Source: Urophycis tenuis (Eukaryota; Chordata; Actinopteri; Gadiformes; Phycidae). From it: 64,000 nucleotides of DNA. Below are positions 33,278 through 46,538 of the stretch, one piece after another. A program made the translations under genes and the position numbers. The notes under the pieces are model-generated. The model worked only from the letters and a program-made list of their open reading frames with translations. It was not told the DNA's origin and did no database searches. Numbering within the stretch: the first letter of the stretch is position 1; each line of letters opens with the position of its first letter. The DNA is taken from the NCBI GenBank assembly GCA_036785325.1, contig JAXIVH010000050.1, positions 744,001 through 808,000 on the forward strand, written 5' to 3'.

Positions 33278-34333
33278 CCAACAGAACACACATGAATCAG
33301 CTTATTATTTCGACGACCCGTGGGCAAATATAGTCATGCCATACGCCGTTGGAAAGCTTAGATTTCCCCGCTTAAAATGAGCTCATCCCTGACCAATTTG
33401 GTTGCTCACAGACAAAACTGCGTCAGGTTGACTGAAGTCTACCCAGCAGCTAAAAACATACCTTCAACGTTTCAATTAACATCAATCTTTCCTTATAGAA
33501 CACAAATTAATTAGCTTAGTATTTCAACGACCCATGAGTCAATATAGTCTTGCCATACGCTGTTGGAAAGCTTAGATTTCCCTGCTTAAAATGAGCCCAT
33601 CCGCGAGCAGTCTGGTTGCTCACAGACTAAACTGCGTCAGGTTGACTGAAGTCTACCCAGCAGCTAAAAACATACCTTCAACGTTTCAATTAAGATCAAT
33701 CTCTCAATAAAGAACAGAAATTAATTAGCTGAGTATTTCAACGACCCATGAGTCAATATAGTCTTGCCATACGCCGTTGGAAAGCTTAGATTTCCCCGCT
33801 TAATATGAGCCCATCCGCGAGCAGTCTGGTTGATCACAGACTAAACTGCGTCAGGTTGCCTGAAGTCTACCCAGCAGCTAAAAACATACCTTCAACGTTT
33901 CAATTAAGATCAATCTTTCCTTACAGAACACAAATTAATTAGCTTAGTATTTCAACGACCCATGAGTCAATATAGTCTTGCAATACGCCGTTAGAAAGCT
34001 TAGATTCCCCCGCTTACAATGAGCCCATCCCCGACCAATTTGGTTGCTCACAGACAAAACTGCGTCAGGTTGACTGAAGTCTACCCAGCAGCTAAAAACA
34101 TACCATCAACGTTTCAATTAACATCAATCTTTCCTAACTGAACACAAATTAATTAGCTTAGTATTTCAACGACCCATGAATCAATATAGTCTTGCAATAC
34201 GCCGTTAGAAAGCTTAGATTCCCCCGCTTAAAATGAGCCCATCCGCGAGCAATTTGGTTGCTCACAGACAAAACTGCGTCAGGTTGACTGAAGTCTACCC
34301 AGCAGCTAAAAACATACCTTCAACGTTTCAATT
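33278..34333 (+). repeat. 214-bp monomer array A10 (5 monomers)
   Basis: 1056 bp, exactly 5 x 214 minus 14. These monomers are comparatively diverged (CTTATAGAACAC, TTCAATAAAGAACAG near 33705, CCTAACTGAACAC). No gene seen. Confidence 0.93.
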
Positions 34334-34609
34334 CACACGTTTTTTTTGTAATACGTGTAGCTATGATAAAGGACACATGTTTTGGCCTGTTTTATTATTC
34401 ATAGTTGGCTTAACAGTAATAGAATATTATTATATGCTACAAGTGACCAGACGTCCGAGATCAAAACTGGGAGCATAATGCCCGAGAAGGGGGAAAAAAA
34501 GGGTCAGCTATGTTTAAGTATATATATATATATGTGTGTGTATATATGCGTGTGTGTGTGTGTATATATGCGCCTGCGCGTGTGTGTGTGTGTGTGTATA
34601 TATGCGCGC

Positions 34610-34640
<31 letters not shown>

Positions 34641-35338
34641 AATCACTTACTTGGAACGGCATGATCCCACATCGCTGTGAAGGGATGGCGTTAACCAGGT
34701 GGGCGTGCAACCCCTCGAGAGAGTTGCTGCCTCACCGGCACTTGTACTTGTTCAGCCGGATGCAGTTCTTCACAACCACCTTCACAGAGACATACAGCTG
34801 TATGCCAGGGGGGTCATGTAACACACAACCTATTGCAAGGTCCTCATTTATGCTGGTGTCATTTTGAAATGTTACCATATACAAGTTTGAATGGTTTTGA
34901 CACACGATGACTGCAGAGACAGCTGCAGGATGGCCCACGAAGCAGGACGGAGGGGGCCTGTGGCTGTGCGGGGAGGACCAGCGGTATGGGTGCTGCCGAC
35001 ACAGGGGGCGGGCGGGCCACAGGCTGACGCAGCAGGAGGCCTCGGCTGGAGGCGGGTGGGCGCAGGAGGCTTCGGCCGGGTGGAGGACGACAACGCAGTG
35101 GGCTGAACGGGCCGGTTGGTGGGAGTCACAGGCTCTGGCTCATCAACAAATAACCTGGAAATATAAAATACACACGTGATCAGTATTGATATTGATATCT
35201 TTTATAAGAACACTGTTCATACCGTTTACACTTTTTATACAACTGTTTATACAATGTCCATACTGTTTATTTATTAATGTTTATCACTGAAAAATAAAGG
35301 TGACTTGGTATGACTTGTGTGCTATTTTCTTTCCACAG
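34334..35338. repeat. Long unit L11
   Basis: Layout as L2. The TG tract is subdivided by two TATATATGCGC islands (34518-34637). Exon block 34651-35154, TGA subtype. A change TATAAG to TACAAG near 34439 removes the stop of the small plus-strand frame that spans the left arm, extending it to 81 codons. Confidence 0.9.
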
Positions 35339-38300
35339 CCAACAGAACACACATGAATCAGCTTATTATTTCGACGACCCATGGGCAAATATAGTCATGC
35401 CATACGTCGTTGGAAAGCTTAGATTTCCCCGTTTAAAATGAGCCAATCTCCGAGCAATTTGGTTGCTCACAGACAAATCTGCGTCAGGTTGACTGAAGTC
35501 TACACAGCAGCTAAAGACATACCTTCAACGTTTCAATTAACATCAATCTTTCCTTACAGAACACAAATGAATTAGCTTAGTATTTCAACGACCCTTTAGT
35601 GAATATAGTCTTGCCATACGCCGTTGGAAAGCTTAGATTTCCCCGCTTAAAATGAGCCCATCCGCGAGCAGTCTGGTTGATCACAGACTAAACTGCGTCA
35701 GGTTGACTGAAGTCTACCCAGCAGCTAAAAACATACCTTCAACGTTTCAATTAACATCAATCTTTCCTTACAGAACACAAATTAATTAGCTTAGTATTTC
35801 AACGACCCATGAGTCAATATAGTCTTGCCATACGCCGTTGGAAAGCTTAGATTTCCCCGCTTAAAATGAGCCCATCCGCGAGCAGTCTGGTTGATCACAG
35901 ACTAAACTGCGTCAGGTTGAATGAAGTCTACCCAGCAGCCAAAAACATACCTTCAACGTTTCAATTAACATCAATCTTTCCTTACAGAACACAAATTAAT
36001 TAGCTTAGTATTTCAACGACCCATGAGTCAATATAGTCTTGCCATACGCCGTTGGAAAGCTTAGATTTCCCCGCTTAAAATGAGCCCATCCGCGAGCAGT
36101 CTGGTTGATCACAGACTAAACTGCGTCAGGTTGACTGAAGTCTACCCAGCAGCTAAAAACATACCTTCAACGTTTCAATTAACATCAATCTTTCCTTACA
36201 GAACACAAATTAATTAGCTTAGTATTTCAACGACCCATGAGTCGATATAGTCTTGCCATACGCCGTTGGAAAGCTTAGATTTCCCCGCTTAAAATGAGCC
36301 CATCCGCGAGCAGTCTGGTTGATCACAGACTAAACTGCGTCAGGTTGACTGAAGTCTACCCAGCAGCTAAAAACATACCTTCAACGTTTCAATTAACATC
36401 AATCTTTCCTTACAGAACACAAATTAATTAGCTTAGTATTTCAACGACCCTTTGGTGAATATAGTCTTGCCATACGCCGTTGGAAAGCTTAGATTTCCCC
36501 GCTTATAATGAGCCCATCCCCGAGCAATTTGGTTGCTCACAGACTAAACTGCGTCAGGTTGACTGAAGTCTACCCAGCAGCTAAAAACATACCTTCAACG
36601 TTTCAATTAACATCAATCTTTCCTTACAGAACACAAATTAATTAGCTTAGTATTTCAACGACCCATGAGTCAATATAGTCTTGCTATACGCCGTTGGAAA
36701 GCTTAGATTTCCCCGCTTAAAATGAGCCCATCCGCGAGCAGTCTGGTTGATCACAGACTAAACTGCGTCAGGTTGAATGAAGTCTACCCAGCAGCCAAAA
36801 ACATACCTTTAACGTTTCAATTAACATCAATCTTTCCTTACAGAACACAAATTAATTAGCTTAGTATTTCAACGGCCCTTTGGTGAATATAGTTTTACCA
36901 TACGCCGTTGAAAAGCTTAGATTTCCCTGCTTAAAATGAGCCCATCCGCCAGCAGTCTGGTTGATCACAGACTAAACTGCGTCAGGTTGACTGAAATCTA
37001 CCCAGCAGCTAAAAACATACCTTCAACGTTTCAATTAACATCAATCTTTCCTTACAGAACACAAATTAATTAGCTTAGTATTTCAACGACCCATGAGTCG
37101 ATATAGTCTTGCCATACGCCGTTGGAAAGCTTAGATTTCCCCGCTTAAAATGAGCCCATCCGCGAGCAGTCTGGTTGATCACAGACTAAACTGCGTCAGG
37201 TTGACTGAAGTCTACCCAGCAGCTAAAAACATACCTTCAACGTTTCAATTAACATCAATCTTTCCTTACAGAACACAAATTAATTAGCTTAGTATTTCAA
37301 CGACCCTTTGGTGAATATAGTCTTGCCATACGCCGTTGGAAAGCTTAGATTTCCCCGCTTATAATGAGCCCATCCCCGAGCAATTTGGTTGCTCACAGAC
37401 TAAACTGCGTCAGGTTGACTGAAGTCTACCCAGCAGCTAAAAACATACCTTCAACGTTTCAATTAACATCAATCTTTCCTTACAGAACACAAATTAATTA
37501 GCTTAGTATTTCAACGACCCATGAGTCAATATAGTCTTGCCATACGCCGTTGGAAAGCTTAGATTTCCCCGCTTAAAATGAGCCCATCCGCGAGCAGTCT
37601 GGTTGATCACAGACTAAACTGCGTCAGGTTGAATGAAGTCTACCCAGCAGCCAAAAACATACCTTTAACGTTTCAATTAACATCAATCTTTCCTTACAGA
37701 ACACAAATTAATTAGCTTAGTATTTCAACGGCCCTTTGGTGAATATAGTCTTACCATACGCCGTTGAAAAGCTTAGATTTCCCTGCTTAAAATGAGCCCA
37801 TCCGCCAGCAGTCTGGTTGATCACAGACTAAACTGCGTCAGGTTGACTGAAATCTACCCAGCAGCTAAAAACATACCTTCAACGTTTCAATTAACATCAA
37901 TCTTTCCTTACAGAACACAAATTAATTAGCTTAGTATTTCAACGACCCTTTGGTGAATATAGTCTTGCCATACGCCGTTGGAAAGCTTAGATTTCCCCGC
38001 TTATAATGAGCCCATCCCCGAGCAATTTGGTTGCTCACAGACAAAACTGTGTCAGGTTGAGTGAAGTCTACCCAGCAGCTAAAAACATACCTTCAACGTT
38101 TCAATTAACATCAATCTTTCCTTACAGAACACAAATTAATTAGCTTAGTATTTCAACGACCCATGAGTCAATATAGTCTTGCCATACGCCGTTGGAAAGC
38201 TTAGATTTCCCCGCTTAAAATGAGCCCATCCGCGAGCAGTCTGGTTGATCACAGACTAAACTGCGTCAGGTTGAATGAAGTCTACCCAGCAGCTAAAAAC

Positions 38301-40246
38301 ATACCTTTAACGTTTCAATTAACATCAATCTTTCCTTACAGAACACAAATTAATTAGCTTAGTATTTCAACGGCCCTTTGGTGAATATAGTCTTGCCATA
38401 CGCCGTTGGAAAGCTTAGATTTCCCCGCTTATAATGAGCCCATCCCCGAGCAATTTGGTTGCTCACAGACTAAACTGCGTCAGGTTGACTGAAGTCTACC
38501 CAGCAGCTAAAAACATACCTTCAACGTTTCAATTAACATCAATCTTTCCTTACAGAACACAAATTAATTAGCTTAGTATTTCAACGACCCATGAGTCAAT
38601 ATAGTCTTGCCATACGCCGTTGGAAAGCTTAGATTTCCCCGCTTAAAATGAGCCCATCCGCGAGCAGTCTGGTTGATCACAGACTAAACTGCGTCAGGTT
38701 GAATGAAGTCTACCCAGCAGCCAAAAACATACCTTTAACGTTTCAATTAACATCAATCTTTCCTTACAGAACACAAATTAATTAGCTTAGTATTTCAACG
38801 GCCCTTTGGTGAATATAGTCTTACCATACGCCGTTGAAAAGCTTAGATTTCCCTGCTTAAAATGAGCCCATCCGCCAGCAGTCTGGTTGATCACAGACTA
38901 AACTGCGTCAGGTTGACTGAAATCTACCCAGCAGCTAAAAACATACCTTCAACGTTTCAATTAACATCAATCTTTCCTTACAGAACACAAATTAATTAGC
39001 TTAGTATTTCAACGACCCTTTGGTGAATATAGTCTTGCCATACGCCGTTGGAAAGCTTAGATTTCCCCGCTTATAATGAGCCCATCCCCGAGCAATTTGG
39101 TTGCTCACAGACAAAACTGTGTCAGGTTGAGTGAAGTCTACCCAGCAGCTAAAAACATACCTTCAACGTTTCAATTAACATCAATCTTTCCTTACAGAAC
39201 ACAAATTAATTAGCTTAGTATTTCAACGACCCATGAGTCAATATAGTCTTTCCATACGCCGTTGGAAAGCTTAGATTTCCCCGCTTAAAATGAGCCCATC
39301 CGCGAACAGTCTGGTTGATCACAGACTAAACTGCGTCAGGTTGACTGAAGTCTACCCAGCAGCTAAAAACATACCTTCAACGTTTCAATTAACATCAATC
39401 TTTCCTTACAGAACACAAATTAATTAGCTTAGTATTTCAATGACCCATGAGTCAATATAGTCTTGCCATAGGCCGTTGGAAAGCTTAGATTTCCCCGCTT
39501 AAAATGAGCCCATCCGCGAGCAGTCTGGTTGATCACAGACTAAACTGCGTCAGGTTGAATGAAGTCTACCCAGCAGCTAAAAACATACCTTTAACGTTTC
39601 AATTAACATCAATCTTTCCTTACAGAACACAAATTAATTAGCTTAGTATTTCAAAGGCCCTTTGGTGAATATAGTCTTGCCATACGCCGTTGAAAAGCTT
39701 AGATTTCCCCGCTTATAATGAGCCCATCCCCAAGCAATTTGGTTGCTCAGAGACAAAACTGTGTCAGGTTGACTGAAGTCTACCCAGCAGCTAAAAACAT
39801 ACCTTCAACGTTTCAATTAACATCAGTCTTTCCTTACAGATCACAAATTAATTAGCTTAGTATTTCAACGACCAATGAGTCAATATAGTCTTGCCATACG
39901 CCGTTGGAAAGCTTAGATTTCCCCGCTTAAAATGAGCCCATCCGCGAGCAGTCTGCTTGCTCACAGACAAAACTGCGTCAGGTTGACTGAAGTCTACCCA
40001 GCAGCTAAAAACATACCTTCAACGTTTCAATTAAGATCAATCTTTCAATAAAGAACAGAAATTAATTAGCTTAGTATTTCAACAACCCATGACTCAATAT
40101 AGTCTTGCCATACGCCGTTGGGAACCTTAGATTTCCCCGCTTAAAATGAGCCCATCCCCGAGCAATTTGGTTGCTCACAGACAAAACTGCGTCAGGTTCA
40201 CTGAAGTCTACCCAGCAGCTAAAAACATACCTTCAACTTTCCAATT
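35339..40246 (+). repeat. 214-bp monomer array A11 (23 monomers)
   Basis: 4908 bp, exactly 23 x 214 minus 14. A five-monomer (1070-bp) higher-order repeat is visible: TCTTACCATACGCC with TTTCCCTGC recurs near 37749 and 38819, and AAATCTACCC near 37850 and 38920; a related start is at 36895. An entry-type monomer (TTCAATAAAGAACAG, about 40043) precedes L12. No gene seen. Confidence 0.93.
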
Positions 40247-40507
40247 CACGCGTTTATTTGTAACACGTGTAGCTATGATAAAGGACACATGTTTTGGCCT
40301 GTTTTATTATTCATAGTTGGCTTAACAGTAATAGAATATTATTATATGCTATAAGTGACCAGACGTCCGAGATCAAAACTGGGAGCATAATCCCCGAGAA
40401 GGGGGAAAAAAAGGGTCAGCTATGTTTAAGTATATATATATATATGTGTGTGTATATATAAGTGTGTGTGTGTGTGTGTATATATGCGCGCGCGCGCGCG
40501 CGTGTGT

Positions 40508-40600
<93 letters not shown>

Positions 40601-41298
40601 AATCACTTACTTGGAACGGCATGATCCCATATCGCTGTGAAGGGATGGCGTTAACCAGGTGGGCGTGCAACCCCTCGAGAGAGTTGCTGCCTCGCCGGCA
40701 CTTGTACTTGTTCAGCCGGATGCAGTTCTTCACAACCACCTTCACAGAGACATACAGCCGTATGCCAGGGGGGTCCTGTAACACACAACCTATTGCAAGG
40801 TCCTCATTTATGCTGGTGTCATTTTGAAATGTTACCATATACAAGTTTGAATGGTTTTGACACACGATGACTGCAGAGACAGCTGCAGGATGGCCCACGA
40901 AGCAGGACGGAGGGGGCCTGTGGCTGTGCGGGGAGGACCAGCGGTATGGGTGCTGCCGACACAGGGGGCGGGCGGGCCACAGGCTGATGCAGCAGGAGGC
41001 CTCGGCTGGAGGCGGGTGGGCGCAGGAGGCTTCGGCCGGGTGGAGGACGACAACGCAGTGGGCTGAACGGGCCGGTTGGTGGGAGTCACAGGCTCTGGCT
41101 CATCAACAAATAACCTGGAAATATAAAATACACACGTGATCAGTATTGATATTGATATCTTTTATAAGAACACTGTTCATACCGTTTACACTTTTTATAC
41201 AACTGTTTATACAATGTCCATACTGTTTATTTATTAATGTTTATCACTGAAAAATAAAGGTGACTTGGTATGACTTGTGTGCTATTTTCTTTCCACAG
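40247..41298. repeat. Long unit L12 (longest TG/CG tract)
   Basis: Layout as L2, with a left arm that reads GCGTTTATTTG and so has lost the small plus-strand frame. Alternating tract 40432-40597 including a CG run (40487-40502) and about 85 bp of pure TG. Exon block 40611-41114, CGA subtype with a private GIR (for GIQ) change shared with L13 and L14. Confidence 0.9.
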
Positions 41299-42996
41299 CC
41301 AACAGAACACACATGAATCAGCTTATTATTTCGACGACCCATGGGCAAATATAGTCATGCCATACGTCGTTGGAAAGCTTAGATTTCCCCGTTTAAAATG
41401 AGCCAATCTCCGAGCAATTTGGTTGCTCACAGACAAATCTGCGTCAGGTTGACTGAAGTCTACACAGCAGCTAAAGACATACCTTCAACGTTTCAATTAA
41501 CATCAATCTTTCCTTACAGAACACAAATGAATTAGCTTAGTATTTCAACGACCCTTTAGTGAATATAGTCTTGCCATACGCCGTTGGAAAGCTTAGATTT
41601 CCCCGCTTATAATGAGCCCATCCCCGAGCAATTTGGTTGCTCACAGACAAATCTGCGTCAGGTTGACTGAAGTCTACACAGCAGCTAAAGACATACCTTC
41701 AACGTTTCAATTAACATCAATCTTTCCTTACAGAACACAAATTAATTAGCTTAGTATTTCAACGGGCCATTGGTGAATATAGTCTTTCCATACGCCGTTG
41801 GAAAGCTTAGATTTCCCCGCTTATAATGAGCCCATCCCCGAGCAATTTGGTTGCTCACAGACAAAACTGTGTCAGGTTGAGTGAAGTCTACCCAGCAGCT
41901 AAAAACATACCTTCAACGTTTCAATTAACATCAATCTTTCCTTACAGAACACAAATTAATTAGCTTAGTATTTCAACGACCCATGAGTCAATATAGTCTT
42001 TCCATACGCCGTTGGAAAGCTTAGATTTCCCCGCTTAAAATGAGCCCATCCGCGAACAGTCTGGTTGATCACAGACTAAACTGCGTCAGGTTGACTGAAG
42101 TCTACCCAGCAGCTAAAAACATACCTTCAACGTTTCAATTAACATCAATCTTTCCTTACAGAACACAAATTAATTAGCTTAGTATTTCAATGACCCATGA
42201 GTCAATATAGTCTTGCCATAGGCCGTTGGAAAGCTTAGATTTCCCCGCTTAAAATGAGCCCATCCGCGAGCAGTCTGGTTGATCACAGACTAAACTGCGT
42301 CAGGTTGAATGAAGTCTACCCAGCAGCTAAAAACATACCTTTAACGTTTCAATTAACATCAATCTTTCCTTACAGAACACAAATTAATTAGCTTAGTATT
42401 TCAAAGGCCCTTTGGTGAATATAGTCTTGCCATACGCCGTTGAAAAGCTTAGATTTCCCCGCTTATAATGAGCCCATCCCCAAGCAATTTGGTTGCTCAG
42501 AGACAAAACTGTGTCAGGTTGACTGAAGTCTACCCAGCAGCTAAAAACATACCTTCAACGTTTCAATTAACATCAGTCTTTCCTTACAGATCACAAATTA
42601 ATTAGCTTAGTATTTCAACGACCAATGAGTCAATATAGTCTTGCCATACGCCGTTGGAAAGCTTAGATTTCCCCGCTTAAAATGAGCCCATCCGCGAGCA
42701 GTCTGCTTGCTCACAGACAAAACTGCGTCAGGTTGACTGAAGTCTACCCAGCAGCTAAAAACATACCTTCAACGTTTCAATTAAGATCAATCTTTCAATA
42801 AAGAACAGAAATTAATTAGCTTAGTATTTCAACAACCCATGACTCAATATAGTCTTGCCATACGCCGTTGGGAACCTTAGATTTCCCCGCTTAAAATGAG
42901 CCCATCCCCGAGCAATTTGGTTGCTCACAGACAAAACTGCGTCAGGTTCACTGAAGTCTACCCAGCAGCTAAAAACATACCTTCAACTTTCCAATT
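41299..42996 (+). repeat. 214-bp monomer array A12 (8 monomers)
   Basis: 1698 bp, exactly 8 x 214 minus 14. Its right-hand monomers repeat the right-hand end of A11 almost base for base (for example the CATCAGTCTTTC variant near 39822 and 42572, 2750 bp apart). No gene seen. Confidence 0.93.
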
Positions 42997-43255
42997 CACG
43001 CGTTTATTTGTAACACGTGTAGCTATGATAAAGGACACATGTTTTGGCCTGTTTTATTATTCATAGTTGGCTTAACAGTAATAGAATATTATTATATGCT
43101 ATAAGTGACCAGACGTCCGAGATCAAAACTGGGAGCATAATCCCCGAGAAGGGGGAAAAAAAGGGTCAGCTATGTTTAAGTATATATATATATATGTGTG
43201 TGTATATATAAGTGTGTGTGTGTGTGTGTATATATGCGCGCGCGCGCGCGTGTGT

Positions 43256-43344
<89 letters not shown>

Positions 43345-44042
43345 AATCACTTACTTGGAACGGCATGATCCCATATCGCTGTGAAGGGATGGCGTTAACC
43401 AGGTGGGCGTGCAACCCCTCGAGAGAGTTGCTGCCTCGCCGGCACTTGTACTTGTTCAGCCGGATGCAGTTCTTCACAACCACCTTCACAGAGACATACA
43501 GCCGTATGCCAGGGGGGTCCTGTAACACACAACCTATTGCAAGGTCCTCATTTATGCTGGTGTCATTTTGAAATGTTACCATATACAAGTTTGAATGGTT
43601 TTGACACACGATGACTGCAGAGACAGCTGCAGGATGGCCCACGAAGCAGGACGGAGGGGGCCTGTGGCTGTGCGGGGAGGACCAGCGGTATGGGTGCTGC
43701 CGACACAGGGGGCGGGCGGGCCACAGGCTGATGCAGCAGGAGGCCTCGGCTGGAGGCGGGTGGGCGCAGGAGGCTTCGGCCGGGTGGAGGACGACAACGC
43801 AGTGGGCTGAACGGGCCGGTTGGTGGGAGTCACAGGCTCTGGCTCATCAACAAATAACCTGGAAATATAAAATACACACGTGATCAGTATTGATATTGAT
43901 ATCTTTTATAAGAACACTGTTCATACCGTTTACACTTTTTATACAACTGTTTATACAATGTCCATACTGTTTATTTATTAATGTTTATCACTGAAAAATA
44001 AAGGTGACTTGGTATGACTTGTGTGCTATTTTCTTTCCACAG
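42997..44042. repeat. Long unit L13
   Basis: Near twin of L12 (exon starts 2744 bp apart), differing chiefly in the length of the CG and TG runs (43182-43341). Exon block 43355-43858, CGA and GIR subtype. Confidence 0.9.
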
Positions 44043-45526
44043 CCAACAGAACACACATGAATCAGCTTATTATTTCGACGACCCATGGGCAAATATAGTC
44101 ATGCCATACGTCGTTGGAAAGCTTAGATTTCCCCGTTTAAAATGAGCCAATCTCCGAGCAATTTGGTTGCTCACAGACAAATCTGCGTCAGGTTGACTGA
44201 AGTCTACACAGCAGCTAAAGACATACCTTCAACGTTTCAATTAACATCAATCTTTCCTTACAGAACACAAATGAATTAGCTTAGTATTTCAACGACCCTT
44301 TAGTGAATATAGTCTTGCCATACGCCGTTGGAAAGCTTAGATTTCCCCGCTTATAATGAGCCCATCCCCGAGCAATTTGGTTGCTCACAGACAAATCTGC
44401 GTCAGGTTGACTGAAGTCTACACAGCAGCTAAAGACATACCTTCAACGTTTCAATTAACATCAATCTTTCCTTACAGAACACAAATTAATTAGCTTAGTA
44501 TTTCAACGGGCCATTGGTGAATATAGTCTTTCCATACGCCGTTGGAAAGCTTAGATTTCCCCGCTTAAAATGAGCCCATCCGCGAGCAGTCTGGTTGATC
44601 ACAGACTAAACTGCGTCAGGTTGACTGAAGTCTACCCAGCAGCTAAAAACATACCTTCAACGTTTCAATTAACATCAATCTTTCCTTACAGAACACAAAT
44701 TAATTAGCTTAGTATTTCAATGACCCATGAGTCAATATAGTCTTGCCATAGGCCGTTGGAAAGCTTAGATTTCCCCGCTTAAAATGAGCCCATCCGCGAG
44801 CAGTCTGGTTGATCACAGACTAAACTGCGTCAGGTTGAATGAAGTCTACCCAGCAGCTAAAAACATACCTTTAACGTTTCAATTAACATCAATCTTTCCT
44901 TACAGAACACAAATTAATTAGCTTAGTATTTCAAAGGCCCTTTGGTGAATATAGTCTTGCCATACGCCGTTGAAAAGCTTAGATTTCCCCGCTTATAATG
45001 AGCCCATCCCCAAGCAATTTGGTTGCTCAGAGACAAAACTGTGTCAGGTTGACTGAAGTCTACCCAGCAGCTAAAAACATACCTTCAACGTTTCAATTAA
45101 CATCAGTCTTTCTTTACAGATCACAAATTAATTAGCTTAGTATTTCAACGACCAATGAGTCAATATAGTCTTGCCATACGCCGTTGGAAAGCTTAGATTT
45201 CCCCGCTTAAAATGAGCCCATCCGCGAGCAGTCTGCTTGCTCACAGACAAAACTGCGTCAGGTTGACTGAAGTCTACCCAGCAGCTAAAAACATACCTTC
45301 AACGTTTCAATTAACATCAATCTTTCCTTACAGAACAGAAATTAATTAGCTTAGTATTTCAACGACCCATGACTCAATATAGTCTTGCCATACGCCGTTG
45401 GGAACCTTAGATTTCCCCGCTTAAAATGAGCCCATCCCCGAGCAATTTGGTTGCTCACAGACAAAACTGCGTCAGGTTCACTGAAGTCTACCCAGCAGCT
45501 AAAAACATACCTTCAACTTTCCAATT
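44043..45526 (+). repeat. 214-bp monomer array A13 (7 monomers)
   Basis: 1484 bp, exactly 7 x 214 minus 14. Equivalent to A12 minus one monomer. The entry-type AATAAAG motif has been replaced by the ordinary CTTTCCTTACAG, while GAACAGAAATT is retained (near 45330), which looks like a short conversion tract. No gene seen. Confidence 0.93.
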
Positions 45527-45773
45527 CACGCGTTTATTTGTAACACGTGTAGCTATGATAAAGGACACATGTTTTGGCCTGTTTTATTATTCATAGTTGG
45601 CTTAACAGTAATAGAATATTATTATATGCTATAAGTGACCAGACGTCCGAGATCAAAACTGGGAGCATAATCCCCGAGAAGGGGGAAAAAAAGGGTCAGC
45701 TATGTTTAAGTATATATATATATGTGTGTGTATATATAAGTGTGTGTGTGTGTGTGTGTATATATGCGCGCGC

Positions 45774-45840
<67 letters not shown>

Positions 45841-46538
45841 AATCACTTACTTGGAACGGCATGATCCCATATCGCTGTGAAGGGATGGCGTTAACCAGGT
45901 GGGCGTGCAACCCCTCGAGAGAGTTGCTGCCTCGCCGGCACTTGTACTTGTTCAGCCGGATGCAGTTCTTCACAACCACCTTCACAGAGACATACAGCCG
46001 TATGCCAGGGGGGTCCTGTAACACACAACCTATTGCAAGGTCCTCATTTATGCTGGTGTCATTTTGAAATGTTACCATATACAAGTTTGAATGGTTTTGA
46101 CACACGATGACTGCAGAGACAGCTGCAGGATGGCCCACGAAGCAGGACGGAGGGGGCCTGTGGCTGTGCGGGGAGGACCAGCGGTATGGGTGCTGCCGAC
46201 ACAGGGGGCGGGCGGGCCACAGGCTGACGCAGCAGGAGGCCTCGGCTGGAGGCGGGTGGGAGCAGGAGGCTTCGGCCGGGTGGAGGACGACAACGCAGTG
46301 GGCTGAACGGGCCGGTTGGTGGGAGTCACAGGCTCTGGCTCATCAACAAATAACCTGGAAATATAAAATACACACGTGATCAGTATTGATATTGATATCT
46401 TTTATAAGAACACTGTTCATACCGTTTACACTTTTTATACAACTGTTTATACAATGTCCATACTGTTTATTTATTAATGTTTATCACTGAAAAATAAAGG
46501 TGACTTGGTATGACTTGTGTGCTATTTTCTTTCCACAG
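45527..46538. repeat. Long unit L14
   Basis: Third member of the L12-L14 subtype. Exon block 45851-46354, CGA and GIR. Shorter TG tract (45712-45836). One private GGGAGCAGG change near 46260. Confidence 0.9.
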
